Shown piece by piece: positions 19,335-28,067 of a stretch of DNA of 64,000 nucleotides. The DNA is taken from the NCBI RefSeq assembly GCF_002051585.1, contig NZ_MZGX01000027.1:1-64000 (forward strand). The letters are read 5' to 3'. Origin of the DNA: Ruminiclostridium hungatei. Lineage in GTDB: Bacteria > Bacillota > Clostridia > Acetivibrionales > DSM-1351. How positions within the stretch are numbered: position 1 is the first letter of the stretch; the number at the start of each line of letters is the position of its first letter. A program made the position numbers and the translations under genes. The notes beneath the pieces are model-generated. The model was not told the origin of the DNA, searched no databases, and saw only the letters and a program-made list of their open reading frames with translations.

Positions 19335-19793
19335 ATGATTGAGAATTTTGATTGTACACAGTTTATAACATTTGATTCAACAACCGCTGTGATTGATATT
19401 GAAAGGCTGTTAGAAAGGTTTAAGTTGATTGGGTTTGAATTAGTATTAGATTGTAATATAAGGCAGGTCAAAAAAGAATATTTTAAAAAATATGTAAAGC
19501 AGCATTTTATTGAATTAAAAGACGATGAGTTTATGGGTGAATTTGAGGATTGGGAAGAGCTAGATAATCCGCCTAGAAAAATTGGAGACTTTATAAGAGA
19601 AATTAATTCATTAATAGATTCAAATGTAATTCAAAGAGTTACAATAATGCTAACGCTTTTTGCAGAAGAAGGAACAACAGCAGTTGAGAACATTGAGGTT
19701 AGTAAAAACAATATAAAGAAAGGATTGTACAGCATGTCAAAACATAACTTTGAAGTCTGGACAAATAACCTTGTATTAGAAATAGTTGATTAA
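19335..19793 (+). CDS. Putative immunity protein for the Rhs toxin tip
   Basis: A 152-residue soluble, acidic protein with no signal peptide or membrane segment. I do not recognise its family. The role is inferred from position: it starts 19 bases after the stop of the Rhs gene, is short and AT-rich like the Rhs tip, and is followed by a terminator. This is the standard arrangement of a polymorphic toxin and its cognate immunity gene. Start ATG 19335 has GAGGTG five bases upstream. An upstream extension overlapping the Rhs gene has no ribosome site and is not favoured. Expected to act in the cytoplasm by binding the tip; binding is not demonstrable from sequence. Confidence 0.65.
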   Translation: MIENFDCTQFITFDSTTAVIDIERLLERFKLIGFELVLDCNIRQVKKEYFKKYVKQHFIELKDDEFMGEFEDWEELDNPPRKIGDFIREINSLIDSNVIQRVTIMLTLFAEEGTTAVENIEVSKNNIKKGLYSMSKHNFEVWTNNLVLEIVD

Positions 19794-19806
19794 CAGAAAT
19801 AAGATA

Positions 19807-19836
19807 GGGTAGGTGTAACTGCCTGCCCTTTTATTT
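19807..19836 (+). terminator. Terminator after the putative immunity gene
   Basis: GGGTAGG (19807-19813) pairs with CCTGCCC (19822-19828) with one mismatch, followed by TTTTATTT. Confidence 0.7.
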
Positions 19837-19900
19837 ACCAGTAATGGGTGTTGAAAAAGTGGACAGTTTACCCTTAGATTGTTCCATATACAGACAATCA

Positions 19901-20224
19901 ACGGCAGACGGCACCTCCTACTATTACATGTACAACGGGCATGCCGACGTGACAGCCCTGCTGAAACCTGACGGAAGCATAGCTGCAACCTACTACTATG
20001 ACGCCTTCGGAAATATAACCGATACCATGGGAAGCGCAAGCAACAGCATAACCTACGCAGGCTACCAGTATGACAAGGAAACCGGTCTGTACTGCCTGAA
20101 TGCCAGGATGTATGACCTTAAAACTGCCCGGTTCATACAGGAGGATACCTACAGGGGAGAGTAGAACGACCCTCTGAGCCTGAATCTGTATACCTATTGC
20201 AGCAACGAGCCGCTGATGTATACA
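19901..20224 (+). pseudogene. Rhs core-end relic (displaced partial copy)
   Basis: A 324-base segment nearly identical to 17882-18205 of the Rhs gene, covering the last part of the Rhs core from TADGTSYYYMYNGHADVT to NEPLMYT. It has no start codon context of its own. It carries an in-frame TAG (20161-20163) where the intact gene has CAG, and it stops abruptly just before the DPTGH motif. Substitutions such as Y to C and P to L show decay. It lies downstream of the immunity-like gene, where orphan Rhs tips usually sit, but no toxin tip follows it. Confidence 0.85.
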
Positions 20225-20237
20225 AAAAAATACCTCT

Positions 20238-20296
20238 GCGGGAAAACCCGCGAAAGGTGTCGAATGAAAAATGAGCGCAGTATACGCGCTCATTTT
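20238..20296. terminator. Two adjacent hairpins at the end of the ABC operon
   Basis: A GCGGG/CCCGC hairpin (20238-20251) is followed by a perfect 11-bp stem (20268-20278 with 20286-20296) flanked by A and T runs. On the minus strand the second is a good terminator for the ABC transporter operon. The remaining sequence to 20521 holds another 8-bp hairpin (20345-20366) and no recognisable gene. Confidence 0.65.
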
Positions 20297-20521
20297 CTAT
20301 GGCTATTTTGAATCTACAGCATACTTTGTGGTCAGCTACATCCAGCCGTCACGATCAGGTGACGGCCCCTCACGAACAGAAACAAGCGGCTTTGTATACA
20401 TGGAAATCCTCCAATCCCAAAGTCGCCGGGCAAAATAAACGCGATTATCATGTCCCCCGTATCTTTTCTGCAAGAAAGTCATACGGCGGCTTTGATTGTT
20501 CGTTATTTCAGAATTGTTTGG

Positions 20522-20809
20522 CTATTTCAGAAAAGTTGCTGCCAGAGCAAATAAGACAAATCCGATCATCAGCAGCAATAAAAATCCGCTGATTACGGAA
20601 GAAAAAATCACAACTATGTTTCTCCGCTCTTTCTTTCTGACTTGGATCATCGAAAGAGTAAACACAACAAGTACAAACAGGACATTGACCACTGCCCAAA
20701 CAGTGCGGATTGTGTCCGGCAGGGTTACATGTAGAAATACCGGGATCAAGGTTGCGAACGGAATAATACTGAGCAGTATTGTCGCTTTGCTAAGCGTCGG
20801 TGTTTTCAT
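20522..20809 (-). CDS. Small membrane protein of the ABC exporter operon
   Basis: A 95-residue protein with two or three hydrophobic segments (about 8-28, 36-55 and 70-93) and a basic loop (RKKERR) between the later ones. I do not recognise a family. It is the last gene of the minus-strand ABC operon, with its start 22 bases after the stop of the second permease, so it probably works with that transporter or is an accessory of it. The start at 20809 (MKTPTLSK) is chosen because AAAGGA lies seven bases upstream. A longer reading begins inside the preceding gene and lacks a ribosome site. Confidence 0.65.
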   Translation of the reverse strand: MKTPTLSKATILLSIIPFATLIPVFLHVTLPDTIRTVWAVVNVLFVLVVFTLSMIQVRKKERRNIVVIFSSVISGFLLLLMIGFVLFALAATFLK

Positions 20810-20831
20810 CGCATATCCTTTCTCGCTGAAA

Positions 20832-21593
20832 TCAGCGCATTTCTTTTTTCCCAAATCGGCAACTGGAAACGAGGATGGCAATCAGGGTAATTAGTATCGC
20901 CGCAGGGACGAATGGGAACGCATCAAAGGTTGCCTCCATCCCACCCGAGATGCGCTGCAATTCCGTGGTAACGACATACCCACTGTAGCAATATGGATAA
21001 GCAGGCCAGAACGGGGTATTGGCCACCAAAACGCCGGGAATAACCAAGAGCATATTAAGACCGATGGATAGAGCAGGCTTTTCAAACATAACCGTAATCA
21101 TCCACATAGCTGCCGTAGCCGGAACAGCCGTTACAAACAGCAAGACGCTCCACTTGAGTAAATACAGGATTGGCAGGGATTGATTGAGATTCGCGGCCTG
21201 TGTTGCAATCGTACCTGCCACGATAAAAGCAGCGAAGAAAACCGCAATTTCCATTGCAAGATAGCACAGCAGGACAACCAGCTTTGCAAGAGCCATTTTT
21301 GCGCGGCTTACAGGCAAAGCCAGCATCTTTAGGATGCCATTGTTTTGATTCTCCCGCTGGGCGATCATAACCCCCACAACAACCATGCTGAAAGGCAGAA
21401 GATAATACCCAAACAGCAAGGCACTTTGCACCAGCATGGCTTCCCATGCGCTCGGATATTCAGGTGTAAAATAGCGGCTGAGATTGGTGATTCCTGAAAT
21501 AACTACAAGAAGCGGCGGGATAGAAATCAACAGCAGAATTTTTGAACGCCTGACTTTTTTAAGCTCAATTCGTATCAATTCAAGAAAGCTCAT
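20832..21593 (-). CDS. ABC-2 type permease, lantibiotic-immunity (MutG/SpaG) like
   Basis: A 253-residue membrane protein with about six hydrophobic segments, beginning MSFLELIRIELKKVRRSK as typical for ABC-2 permeases of the lantibiotic self-protection and bacitracin type. It should pair with the permease at 21603-22328 and the ATPase at 22325-23089 to expel or shield against a membrane-active peptide. The order ATPase, permease, permease with a divergent two-component system resembles CprABC-CprRK of Clostridioides difficile and SpaFEG. Gap to the preceding permease is nine bases. Codon use (CGC and CGG for Arg) differs from the host genes. Confidence 0.82.
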   Translation of the reverse strand: MSFLELIRIELKKVRRSKILLLISIPPLLVVISGITNLSRYFTPEYPSAWEAMLVQSALLFGYYLLPFSMVVVGVMIAQRENQNNGILKMLALPVSRAKMALAKLVVLLCYLAMEIAVFFAAFIVAGTIATQAANLNQSLPILYLLKWSVLLFVTAVPATAAMWMITVMFEKPALSIGLNMLLVIPGVLVANTPFWPAYPYCYSGYVVTTELQRISGGMEATFDAFPFVPAAILITLIAILVSSCRFGKKEMR

Positions 21594-21602
21594 AGGCTCC
21601 TC

Positions 21603-22328
21603 CTATTCATAGCGTATATGCTTCATTAACATTTGCCCTGCGACCAGAAAGACAATCGTTTCTGAAATCGACAGGACAATCACGGTAGTATCGATGACTG
21701 TATTTGGGGACATGGCAGGCTCCATTATCAAAACAAAAGGATTGATCAGAAACAGCTTGCTGTTTGCCGTAGTCATCGTCATGCCGCTGAAAAACCCTGC
21801 CACACCGATACCAAGCGTGATCCACATGCTTTCAAATCTGGACGATACCGCAAGCATAAAGCTCAGCACCGGCATAGAGGTAACGAAAGAATAAACTGTA
21901 AAGCGTAAAAGAACCGCTGCATCAAAAGTTCCTTCCGGCAGGTACAGATTCCCGATGATTGCCAGCGCGATGTTTTGCAGGGCAATTCCTACAGCCACCA
22001 ACGTAGTCAGAATAGCAAACTTAGTAAAGTAAATTCCCGATATGCTGATAGGCAGCGCCATCATTTTGTTCAGGGCGTTTCCTCTATGCTCCACGTTGTA
22101 AATCAGGCAGGCTGCAACAATGATGCCAAACAGATTCATGACCATTATCATGCCGTAAAGCTGTGTCAAAAGTATCGTCATTGGCGGGAGGGGAAGCGAA
22201 AGCAGGCTTTCCTTTCGCACCGCAAAGTTTGCAAAAGCATATAACGCGCCCAAAAGACCGACACCAAGCATAACGGGAAAAACGCCGGAACGCCTGCCCT
22301 TTTTCAGTTCAATTGAAAGCAGCTTCAT
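21603..22328 (-). CDS. ABC-2 type permease, lantibiotic-immunity (MutE/SpaE) like
   Basis: A 241-residue integral membrane protein with roughly six hydrophobic segments and a basic start (MKLLSIELKKGRRSG). It is the first permease after the ATPase gene, overlapping it by four bases (ATGA), which implies translational coupling. Together with the next permease it would form the membrane channel of a peptide-antibiotic immunity exporter. It has no substrate-binding domain, so the target peptide cannot be inferred. Length fits the MutE/SpaE/EpiE group. Confidence 0.82.
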   Translation of the reverse strand: MKLLSIELKKGRRSGVFPVMLGVGLLGALYAFANFAVRKESLLSLPLPPMTILLTQLYGMIMVMNLFGIIVAACLIYNVEHRGNALNKMMALPISISGIYFTKFAILTTLVAVGIALQNIALAIIGNLYLPEGTFDAAVLLRFTVYSFVTSMPVLSFMLAVSSRFESMWITLGIGVAGFFSGMTMTTANSKLFLINPFVLIMEPAMSPNTVIDTTVIVLSISETIVFLVAGQMLMKHIRYE

Positions 22329-23089
22329 AGTTTCACCCTCGTTTTTCGCGCGGCATTGTCCTGCTCAATCATGGACAGGAACATTTCTTCCAGATTTTCC
22401 GTTGCGTACCCGCGCTGGACAGCAGCTTTGCGCATTTCATCCAGACTACCCTCAAAGAGCAGACTCCCATGATTCAAGATGCCGATATCGTCCGCAATCA
22501 GTTCTATTTCCGACAGGAGATGGGAGGAAATGAGAATTGTGCAGTCATACATTGTCGGCAGCGACTTCACAAGGTTTCGGATTTCATGAATACCGGAGGG
22601 ATCAAGACCATTGGTGGGTTCGTCAAGAATCAGAATCGCGGGCCTTCCAATCAACGCAGACGCAAGGCCGAGCCTTTGTTTCATGCCAAGAGAATATTTT
22701 TTTGCAAGGCGATCTCCAAATTCCGATAGCCCCACCAATTCAAGCGCGTCCTCCACCGAGTTTTTCGGTAAACCTAAAATCCGCCGAATGATATCGAGAT
22801 TTTCTTTCCCGGTCAGATTCCCATAAAAAGACGGTGCTTCAATTAAAGAGCCAATTTCTTTCAAAATGGCAATGCGGTCTTTCGGAAACTGCTTTCCATC
22901 AATAGAAAAGGTTCCAGAGGTAGGATTGGTAAGACCGAGCAGGATTTTCATTGTCGTAGACTTTCCTGCACCGTTAGGGCCAAGAAACCCGTAAATCTTC
23001 CCTTTCTGTATGTGCAGCGTTATGCAGTTTACAGCTGCAAACTGTTTGTAGCGTTTTGTAAGCCCATTGGTGGTGATAATATGCTCCAT
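22325..23089 (-). CDS. ABC transporter ATPase, lantibiotic/bacitracin immunity type
   Basis: A 254-residue nucleotide-binding subunit of the BcrA/SpaF/CprA kind. Walker A GPNGAGKST lies near residue 38, the signature reads SLGMKQRLG, and Walker B is ILILDEPTNGLD, followed by the usual switch histidine (SSHLLSEIE). It powers the two permeases encoded behind it. It is the first gene of the minus-strand operon. The 152-base gap to the divergent response regulator must contain both promoters and probably the regulator's binding site, though I could not pick an operator with confidence. Confidence 0.93.
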   Translation of the reverse strand: MEHIITTNGLTKRYKQFAAVNCITLHIQKGKIYGFLGPNGAGKSTTMKILLGLTNPTSGTFSIDGKQFPKDRIAILKEIGSLIEAPSFYGNLTGKENLDIIRRILGLPKNSVEDALELVGLSEFGDRLAKKYSLGMKQRLGLASALIGRPAILILDEPTNGLDPSGIHEIRNLVKSLPTMYDCTILISSHLLSEIELIADDIGILNHGSLLFEGSLDEMRKAAVQRGYATENLEEMFLSMIEQDNAARKTRVKL

Positions 23090-23241
23090 GCGTCACAACA
23101 CTCCTTTCGCGTTTGATTCAAGCATAACAGCACAACCTTGTGTCATCCTTCTCATAACCTTACATTTGCCTTACAATGGAAGCAGCGACAAACTTTAGAC
23201 ATATGGACATGGTATGATAAAACTATATGAGAGGTGATGAT

Positions 23242-23949
23242 ATGGAACTTGATTATCTGAAAAGTAAAAAGCTCCTGCTCGTAGATGATGAGCCGGAGCT
23301 GCTTCAAATGCTTCAAACCATTTTAGAGGATGAGGGCTTTACACGCATTGTTACTGCGAAATCTGTTGCGGAGGGTATCTCGGCTTTCCATGAAGAAAAA
23401 CCAGACTGTGCAATTTTGGATGTTATGCTGCCTGACGGTGATGGCTTTTCTTTGATGTCCGAGCTGCGCCGCATATCTGATATTCCTGTTGTTTTTCTTA
23501 CAGCCAAAGATGAAGCACAGGACAAGCTCGCCGGGTTAGGGCTTGGTGCGGATGATTATATTATTAAGCCATTTTTGCCGCAGGAATTACTGTTGCGCGT
23601 TTACGCAGTTTTGCGCCGGTGCTATCAAAATGAAAATCCCGCCGTGAAGCTGGCGGGAAGTATTGTGGATTTCACAAAGGCTGAGGTACAAAAAAGCGAG
23701 GAAACCATCCCTTTAACAGCGAAGGAACACGCCCTTTTGGAAGTCCTCTATCGCAATGCAAACCGCATTGTAACCATTGATGCCTTATGCGAGGCGGTAT
23801 GGGGTGAAAATCCTTTCGGCTATGAAAATTCTCTAATGGCGCACATACGGCGCATCAGAGAAAAAATTGAGATTAATCCATCCAAGCCTTTATCCTTACT
23901 GACGGTCAAGGGATTGGGATATAAGCTGGTTATCGAGGGACGGGGGTGA
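23242..23949 (+). CDS. OmpR/PhoB-family response regulator
   Basis: A 235-residue transcription factor. The receiver domain (about 8-125) shows the acidic pocket (LLVDDEPE), the phospho-acceptor D60 in ILDVMLPDGDG, the switch Thr (FLTAKD) and Lys in IIKPF. A winged-helix output domain (about 135-233) ends in TVKGLGYKL. The start at 23242 has GAGGTGAT just upstream. An ATG fifteen bases earlier lies before that ribosome site. Five bases separate its stop from the kinase gene. It is divergent from the ABC exporter, so it likely activates the exporter when the cognate peptide is sensed. Confidence 0.92.
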   Translation: MELDYLKSKKLLLVDDEPELLQMLQTILEDEGFTRIVTAKSVAEGISAFHEEKPDCAILDVMLPDGDGFSLMSELRRISDIPVVFLTAKDEAQDKLAGLGLGADDYIIKPFLPQELLLRVYAVLRRCYQNENPAVKLAGSIVDFTKAEVQKSEETIPLTAKEHALLEVLYRNANRIVTIDALCEAVWGENPFGYENSLMAHIRRIREKIEINPSKPLSLLTVKGLGYKLVIEGRG

Positions 23950-23953
23950 AGAT

Positions 23954-25324
23954 TTGCGTTCCATTGCTAAATATGTACGGAAGCATCTATTGCTATTTGT
24001 TGGCGTTATTGCCCTGATTCTTTTGCTTGATGCCCTGCTGTATTTTTTTGCTTTCCAAGACATGGTTCGTCCAAATCAAGGAACATCCTCACCGGGTTAT
24101 ATGACTGAGCAGACAGCTGGACAGCTTTCGTATAACGACGGGGATTATTCGCTATCATCGGAGCAGCAGGGGCGGTTACGCCAACATGCGATTTGGGCGA
24201 TGTTGATTGCGGAGAACGGCTCTGTCGTGTGGCAGTTCGATTTGCCGAACGAAATCCCCCAAACGTATTCCATACAAGACATTGCTGTTTTGTCCCGAAA
24301 CTATTTGCAGGATTATCCTGTGTTTGTATGGGGACGTGATGATGGGCTGCTGGTGCTTGGATATCCAAAGGACAGTTATACAAAATTGACCTCCAATTTC
24401 CTCCCCTATGATTCGGTTAAAAATCTTCCTTGGTTTACATTCGGCATATTTTTATTGGATGCACTTTTATTGTTTGGAGCATATCTTCTTTCTAGCCGCA
24501 GGATAAGCAAGCATATTGATCCTATCATTCAATCAATCAGCACCTTATCAAAAGGGCAATCTGTCCAATTGCACGTTACAGGCGAATTATCGGAAATTGG
24601 TAAAAGCCTGAATCAAGCATCGGAAATTTTGAATAAAAAGGACCATGCAAGAGCCCATTGGATTGCAGGGGTGTCTCATGATATTCGAACACCGCTTTCT
24701 ATGATTATGGGCTATGCTGATCGGTTGGCTCAAAGCAGCTTTGCGGATGAAAAAACAAAAGAACAGGCGGCGATTATCCGCCGCCAGAGCGTAAAAATAA
24801 AGGAACTGATTGAGGACTTAAACCTGACTTCGCAATTAGAATATGCAATGCAGCCAATGCGGATATCCGAGGTTTCTCCTGCCAAGCTGATCAGAGAAAT
24901 GATAGCAGAATTTATAAACAGCGGTCTGGATAATCGCTATACCTTCGATGTACAGATAGAAGATACGTTGCAGAGCAAAACAATCCATGCGGATGCAAAG
25001 CTGTTAAAAAGGGCCTTGCGTAATCTGATTCAAAACAGCATTACCCACAACCCGGACGGATGTACAATCGTAGTAAATATGAATACCGAGAATGACCAAC
25101 TCTATATGTCTGTTTCTGATAATGGGAAAGGTGTTTCTGCCGACATGCTAAAAAACATCGTTGGCGCTCTGAAGAGAAACAATCAAGAAAGTGATTATGC
25201 ATCTTCCCGGCACGGTTTAGGGCTTATGATTGTTCGCCGGATTGTTGAAGCGCATCATGGCAGAATGACTATTCATAGCAATTCAGGGAATGGATTTGAA
25301 GTGAAGATGATTTTTAATGGCTAA
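23954..25324 (+). CDS. Sensor histidine kinase of the peptide-resistance system
   Basis: A 456-residue membrane kinase. Two transmembrane helices (about 12-33 and 157-178) enclose an extracellular domain of about 120 residues, followed by a HAMP-like stretch. The HisKA motif GVSHDIRTPLSM has the phospho-accepting His at 242. The HATPase domain has N (LIQNSITHN), DNGKGVS and HGLGLMI boxes. The start is TTG at 23954 with GGGGGTGA directly upstream and no better ATG. The long sensor loop fits SpaK/CprK-like kinases that detect antibiotic peptides, unlike the short-loop BceS type. Co-transcribed with the response regulator. Confidence 0.88.
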   Translation: MRSIAKYVRKHLLLFVGVIALILLLDALLYFFAFQDMVRPNQGTSSPGYMTEQTAGQLSYNDGDYSLSSEQQGRLRQHAIWAMLIAENGSVVWQFDLPNEIPQTYSIQDIAVLSRNYLQDYPVFVWGRDDGLLVLGYPKDSYTKLTSNFLPYDSVKNLPWFTFGIFLLDALLLFGAYLLSSRRISKHIDPIIQSISTLSKGQSVQLHVTGELSEIGKSLNQASEILNKKDHARAHWIAGVSHDIRTPLSMIMGYADRLAQSSFADEKTKEQAAIIRRQSVKIKELIEDLNLTSQLEYAMQPMRISEVSPAKLIREMIAEFINSGLDNRYTFDVQIEDTLQSKTIHADAKLLKRALRNLIQNSITHNPDGCTIVVNMNTENDQLYMSVSDNGKGVSADMLKNIVGALKRNNQESDYASSRHGLGLMIVRRIVEAHHGRMTIHSNSGNGFEVKMIFNG

Positions 25325-25612
25325 GCGCATAAAGTAGCATGTGGTCAGGCATCCTTGCTATTAGCTTCCAAGAAAAGTAAGTTTTCAAACGGTGGCATGG
25401 TTAGGTTGAATCCCTTTCTGCGGTTCAGCTTTCGGTAAATGGCGAACAGGAATAAATACGCCTTTTGCCATGTGTAAACAAGAATCTAAAATTATGAGTT
25501 TGAATTATGTCACAAAACGTAACCGATGAAAACTTAACTTAATTACAGCACCGGTTGCCAAAATGAAGGCAGCTTTAGTAATTAAAAAAGCATCAAAATA
25601 ACACAGGTAGTA
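25325..25612. other. Intergenic segment with a possible coding remnant
   Basis: There is no intact gene here. On the minus strand about 45 codons stay open (roughly 25349-25480), reading LFLFAIYRKLNRRKGFNL followed by MPPFENLLF, and then stop. It has no start codon context, and I cannot name a family. Its composition resembles the end of a lost coding sequence at the edge of the resistance island. Confidence 0.35.
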
Positions 25613-25647
25613 AGTAAAAAGGGTACAGGCTCACCTGTACCCTTTAC
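25613..25647 (-). terminator. Terminator after the GyrI-domain AraC regulator
   Basis: Perfect 12-bp stem (25618-25629 with 25634-25645), four-base loop, T run on the minus strand, 56 bases beyond the stop of the AraC-type gene. Confidence 0.85.
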
Positions 25648-25702
25648 TAACCGAAAATGTCTTCTCGTTCTTATTGCGAAAAGATATATTATTCACCTTA
25701 CA

Positions 25703-26548
25703 CTATTTAATTGGTATTAATAGCTTGAATGGGTGATAATCAGGATCCAGAAACATTTCTTCGTACACTTCTATGTTATCATTTTCATCAATTATATAAT
25801 TATTTTGTTCTGCATACTTAAATGTTTTAGTATATGCATCAGGAGTTTTAACCGATTCGGGTACTTCCGCCTGTATAAACTTCTGTTTCTTTATAACTCT
25901 TTTAACCATACCTACTGGAACGGCACAGGATTGTTCGACTTCAATTCCTGCCATATAGGTGAATGTATCTCCCTTATCACATGATTCGTACTCACATATA
26001 CCATACATAGTATTTGGTACAGCCGGCTTTTGTACTTTATCAACATTCCCTAAAAATGTACTCCACAGCCTTCCAATCGCTCCGTCTGCATCCCACTGTT
26101 TTGCATTGCATTCCATTCCAATAACGAAAGTTTGATTTTTATTAACTACTTTAAAATCCATATAAATGCTCCTTTCAACCACATTATTATTCTTGCTAAC
26201 AATAAATTTACCAAAACCACTATCCATATCTGCATTGCGGTATTTTCGGGGTGACATGTCGTATGTCCTATAAAAGGCTCTTGTAAAAACATCATGGGAC
26301 TCGAATCCATATTCATAAGCTATTTCTGATATATTCTTATTTCTTTTCTTTAATTCATCAGCAGCACATGAAAGCCTTCTTTTTAAAATGTAAGACTTAA
26401 CTGTTTCACCTACGATCACCTTAAAGATCCGGTAAAAATGGGGTACAGAAAAGTTAACATACTGAGAAATATCATAAAGACTTATATCCTCCTTAAGATG
26501 GCTTTCAATGAAATCTATAGCTTTTTGTACAGTTTTATCATAAGACAC
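25703..26548 (-). CDS. AraC-family regulator with GyrI-like effector-binding domain
   Basis: About 281 residues. The N-terminal 100 residues carry the paired AraC helix-turn-helix (ISQYVNFSVPHFYRIFK, then ISEIAYEYGFESHDVFTRAF). The C-terminal half is a GyrI/Rob-type small-molecule domain (FKVVNKNQTFVIGMEC through YEEMFLDPDYHPFKLLIPIK). Such Rob/BmrR-like regulators usually control drug or stress genes. The only good ribosome site, GGAGGT, lies at 26560-26555, inside a longer reading that starts at ATG 26563. It abuts ATG 26554, so the GTG at 26548 with six-base spacing is preferred. It stands alone between two terminators, so its targets are unknown. Confidence 0.85.
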   Translation of the reverse strand: MSYDKTVQKAIDFIESHLKEDISLYDISQYVNFSVPHFYRIFKVIVGETVKSYILKRRLSCAADELKKRNKNISEIAYEYGFESHDVFTRAFYRTYDMSPRKYRNADMDSGFGKFIVSKNNNVVERSIYMDFKVVNKNQTFVIGMECNAKQWDADGAIGRLWSTFLGNVDKVQKPAVPNTMYGICEYESCDKGDTFTYMAGIEVEQSCAVPVGMVKRVIKKQKFIQAEVPESVKTPDAYTKTFKYAEQNNYIIDENDNIEVYEEMFLDPDYHPFKLLIPIK

Positions 26549-26801
26549 CGACATACCTCCCATAGTTTAAGTTCAATGCGCATTAACCATATAATAAATA
26601 TAACACTCACCAGGGACCAAATCTCGATGTTTTTTATCATGTTACCTTTGGTTGTTTGATTATTGAGTAAGGTTATTATTAAAAATCCTTTTTCATTTAC
26701 TGCTGTCATGGAGAGGCATATTATATGAATGAATTTCAACTTATTATTTAATGCGAACAAAATCCATAATACCTGTTACAAAAGGATTCTTACTATAAGA
26801 A

Positions 26802-26835
26802 GCAAAAATACACCTGACGCAAGGTGTATTTTTGC
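26802..26835. terminator. Perfect 13-bp terminator hairpin
   Basis: GCAAAAATACACC (26802-26814) pairs perfectly with 26823-26835 around an eight-base loop, with A and T tracts on both sides so it could act both ways. It lies beyond the anti-sigma gene stop (26934, minus strand). The remainder of 26564-26933 shows only AT-rich sequence and the upstream region of the AraC gene. Confidence 0.75.
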
Positions 26836-26933
26836 CTTTTGATATGACATTATGGTAACTCTGACAACCTTGAAAAATAGTAAAAACACAAAATTCGGGA
26901 CACTCCCCTTACCCTTTATCTGTATTATACAAA

Positions 26934-28067
26934 TTATTTGAACATCACTATTTGAAACGGAGAAATGTCTTTAATGCTATTTAAGTTGCTGGAGTATATT
27001 GACTTCATTACCATATCAAAAGTTAACGCAGCATCATTTGTCAACACTATGGCGCCTGAATCTCTCAAGGGATCTCCGAATCTTCCCTCCAAAGTCTTTA
27101 GATATAAATATGGCTGCTTTACCTGACTCTTTGAACTGGAATCAAATAAATAAAAATATCCATCGTTATAAAATAAATCTGAGAAATAAGGGCTATCCGC
27201 ACTTTCAGTATAAAATTTTACTATTCTGATGCCTGCATTTTCTTTTCGCAAAGATGCTTTGACAAAGTTATCCCAGACATTCTTATTTGCAATAACCTCT
27301 AAGTCCTGTGTCACAAGGTATCCGTCGTTTTCTGCCTCTTGAATTTTATAATTGGCCGATAGATTGGAAAACCCCGTATAACTGCCGTCTGTGTCTATTA
27401 TAAATTTCAAATTCTCCCTGTTGACTTTTTCAGGCTTGGATATCAGCGAATAAACTTCTGCACTGTATTTGGAATTACCTGTTTGGTTTATTGCAATTTC
27501 AGCCCTGATCCTTTCTTTACCGTTTTTAAGTGCGGAAACAATCACCTTGCCTTGCTTTGCTAATGTACCGTCTTTGGACAAGGGAGACCAGTATATGGTT
27601 TCATCCGCTTTGCATTCATAGGTATTTCCCTTGTCCTCCACAATGCCGTCAGGGGCCTTCCATGTCAGAAGCGCACCTTTGTCAACGCTCACATGGATCT
27701 CGTCAGCCTCTATGCCTATGGCAGGCATGATGAAGGGAATACCTGGGACAGAGCTCATTAAAGGCGAATATTCTTTTAATGGAATTACAGCATTGGCGGA
27801 CAATGCAATTTCTTCTCCACTTGCTGCATAGGTCCTGATTGCAAAGCCGTCAAATAGAGGATCAGATTTACTGCGATCATGTAAAAACGGCATACCAAAG
27901 TTCAGGCTGCAAAACAGCAAAGCTAAGGTTACTGCAGCAACTGACTTCCATCTGTAGGTTCGCGTTTTGGGCTTTTGCCGGTGGCTGCCCAATTCAAGTA
28001 CTTTTGCTTTAACTGACGGATTGACATGGATTCCGTTTATAGCGCCAATAATATCTTTTTCCCTCAT
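26934..28067 (-). CDS. Membrane-bound anti-sigma factor-like protein
   Basis: A 377-residue protein with a short cytoplasmic N-terminus (about 1-38), one transmembrane helix (SVAAVTLALLFCSLNFGMPF, about 43-62) and a large extracytoplasmic domain. Its start overlaps the sigma-factor stop by four bases (ATGA), the usual sigma/anti-sigma arrangement. The exported part resembles the DUF4179/DUF5643-type domains of Firmicute anti-sigma factors, judged from layout rather than a strong motif. The N-terminus lacks an obvious zinc HxxxCxxC anti-sigma motif. It probably holds the ECF sigma factor inactive until an envelope signal is sensed. Confidence 0.7.
   Translation of the reverse strand: MREKDIIGAINGIHVNPSVKAKVLELGSHRQKPKTRTYRWKSVAAVTLALLFCSLNFGMPFLHDRSKSDPLFDGFAIRTYAASGEEIALSANAVIPLKEYSPLMSSVPGIPFIMPAIGIEADEIHVSVDKGALLTWKAPDGIVEDKGNTYECKADETIYWSPLSKDGTLAKQGKVIVSALKNGKERIRAEIAINQTGNSKYSAEVYSLISKPEKVNRENLKFIIDTDGSYTGFSNLSANYKIQEAENDGYLVTQDLEVIANKNVWDNFVKASLRKENAGIRIVKFYTESADSPYFSDLFYNDGYFYLFDSSSKSQVKQPYLYLKTLEGRFGDPLRDSGAIVLTNDAALTFDMVMKSIYSSNLNSIKDISPFQIVMFK

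Noticed and set aside
19838-19900. Possible insertion-sequence end near the Rhs relic (tgttgaaaaagtggacag)
   Set aside because: It resembles some transposon termini, but no matching opposite end or transposase fragment is visible.
20299-20592. A 97-codon plus-strand frame between the Rhs relic and the ABC operon
   Set aside because: It overlaps hairpins and the 3' end of the small membrane-protein gene and has no ribosome site or recognisable family.
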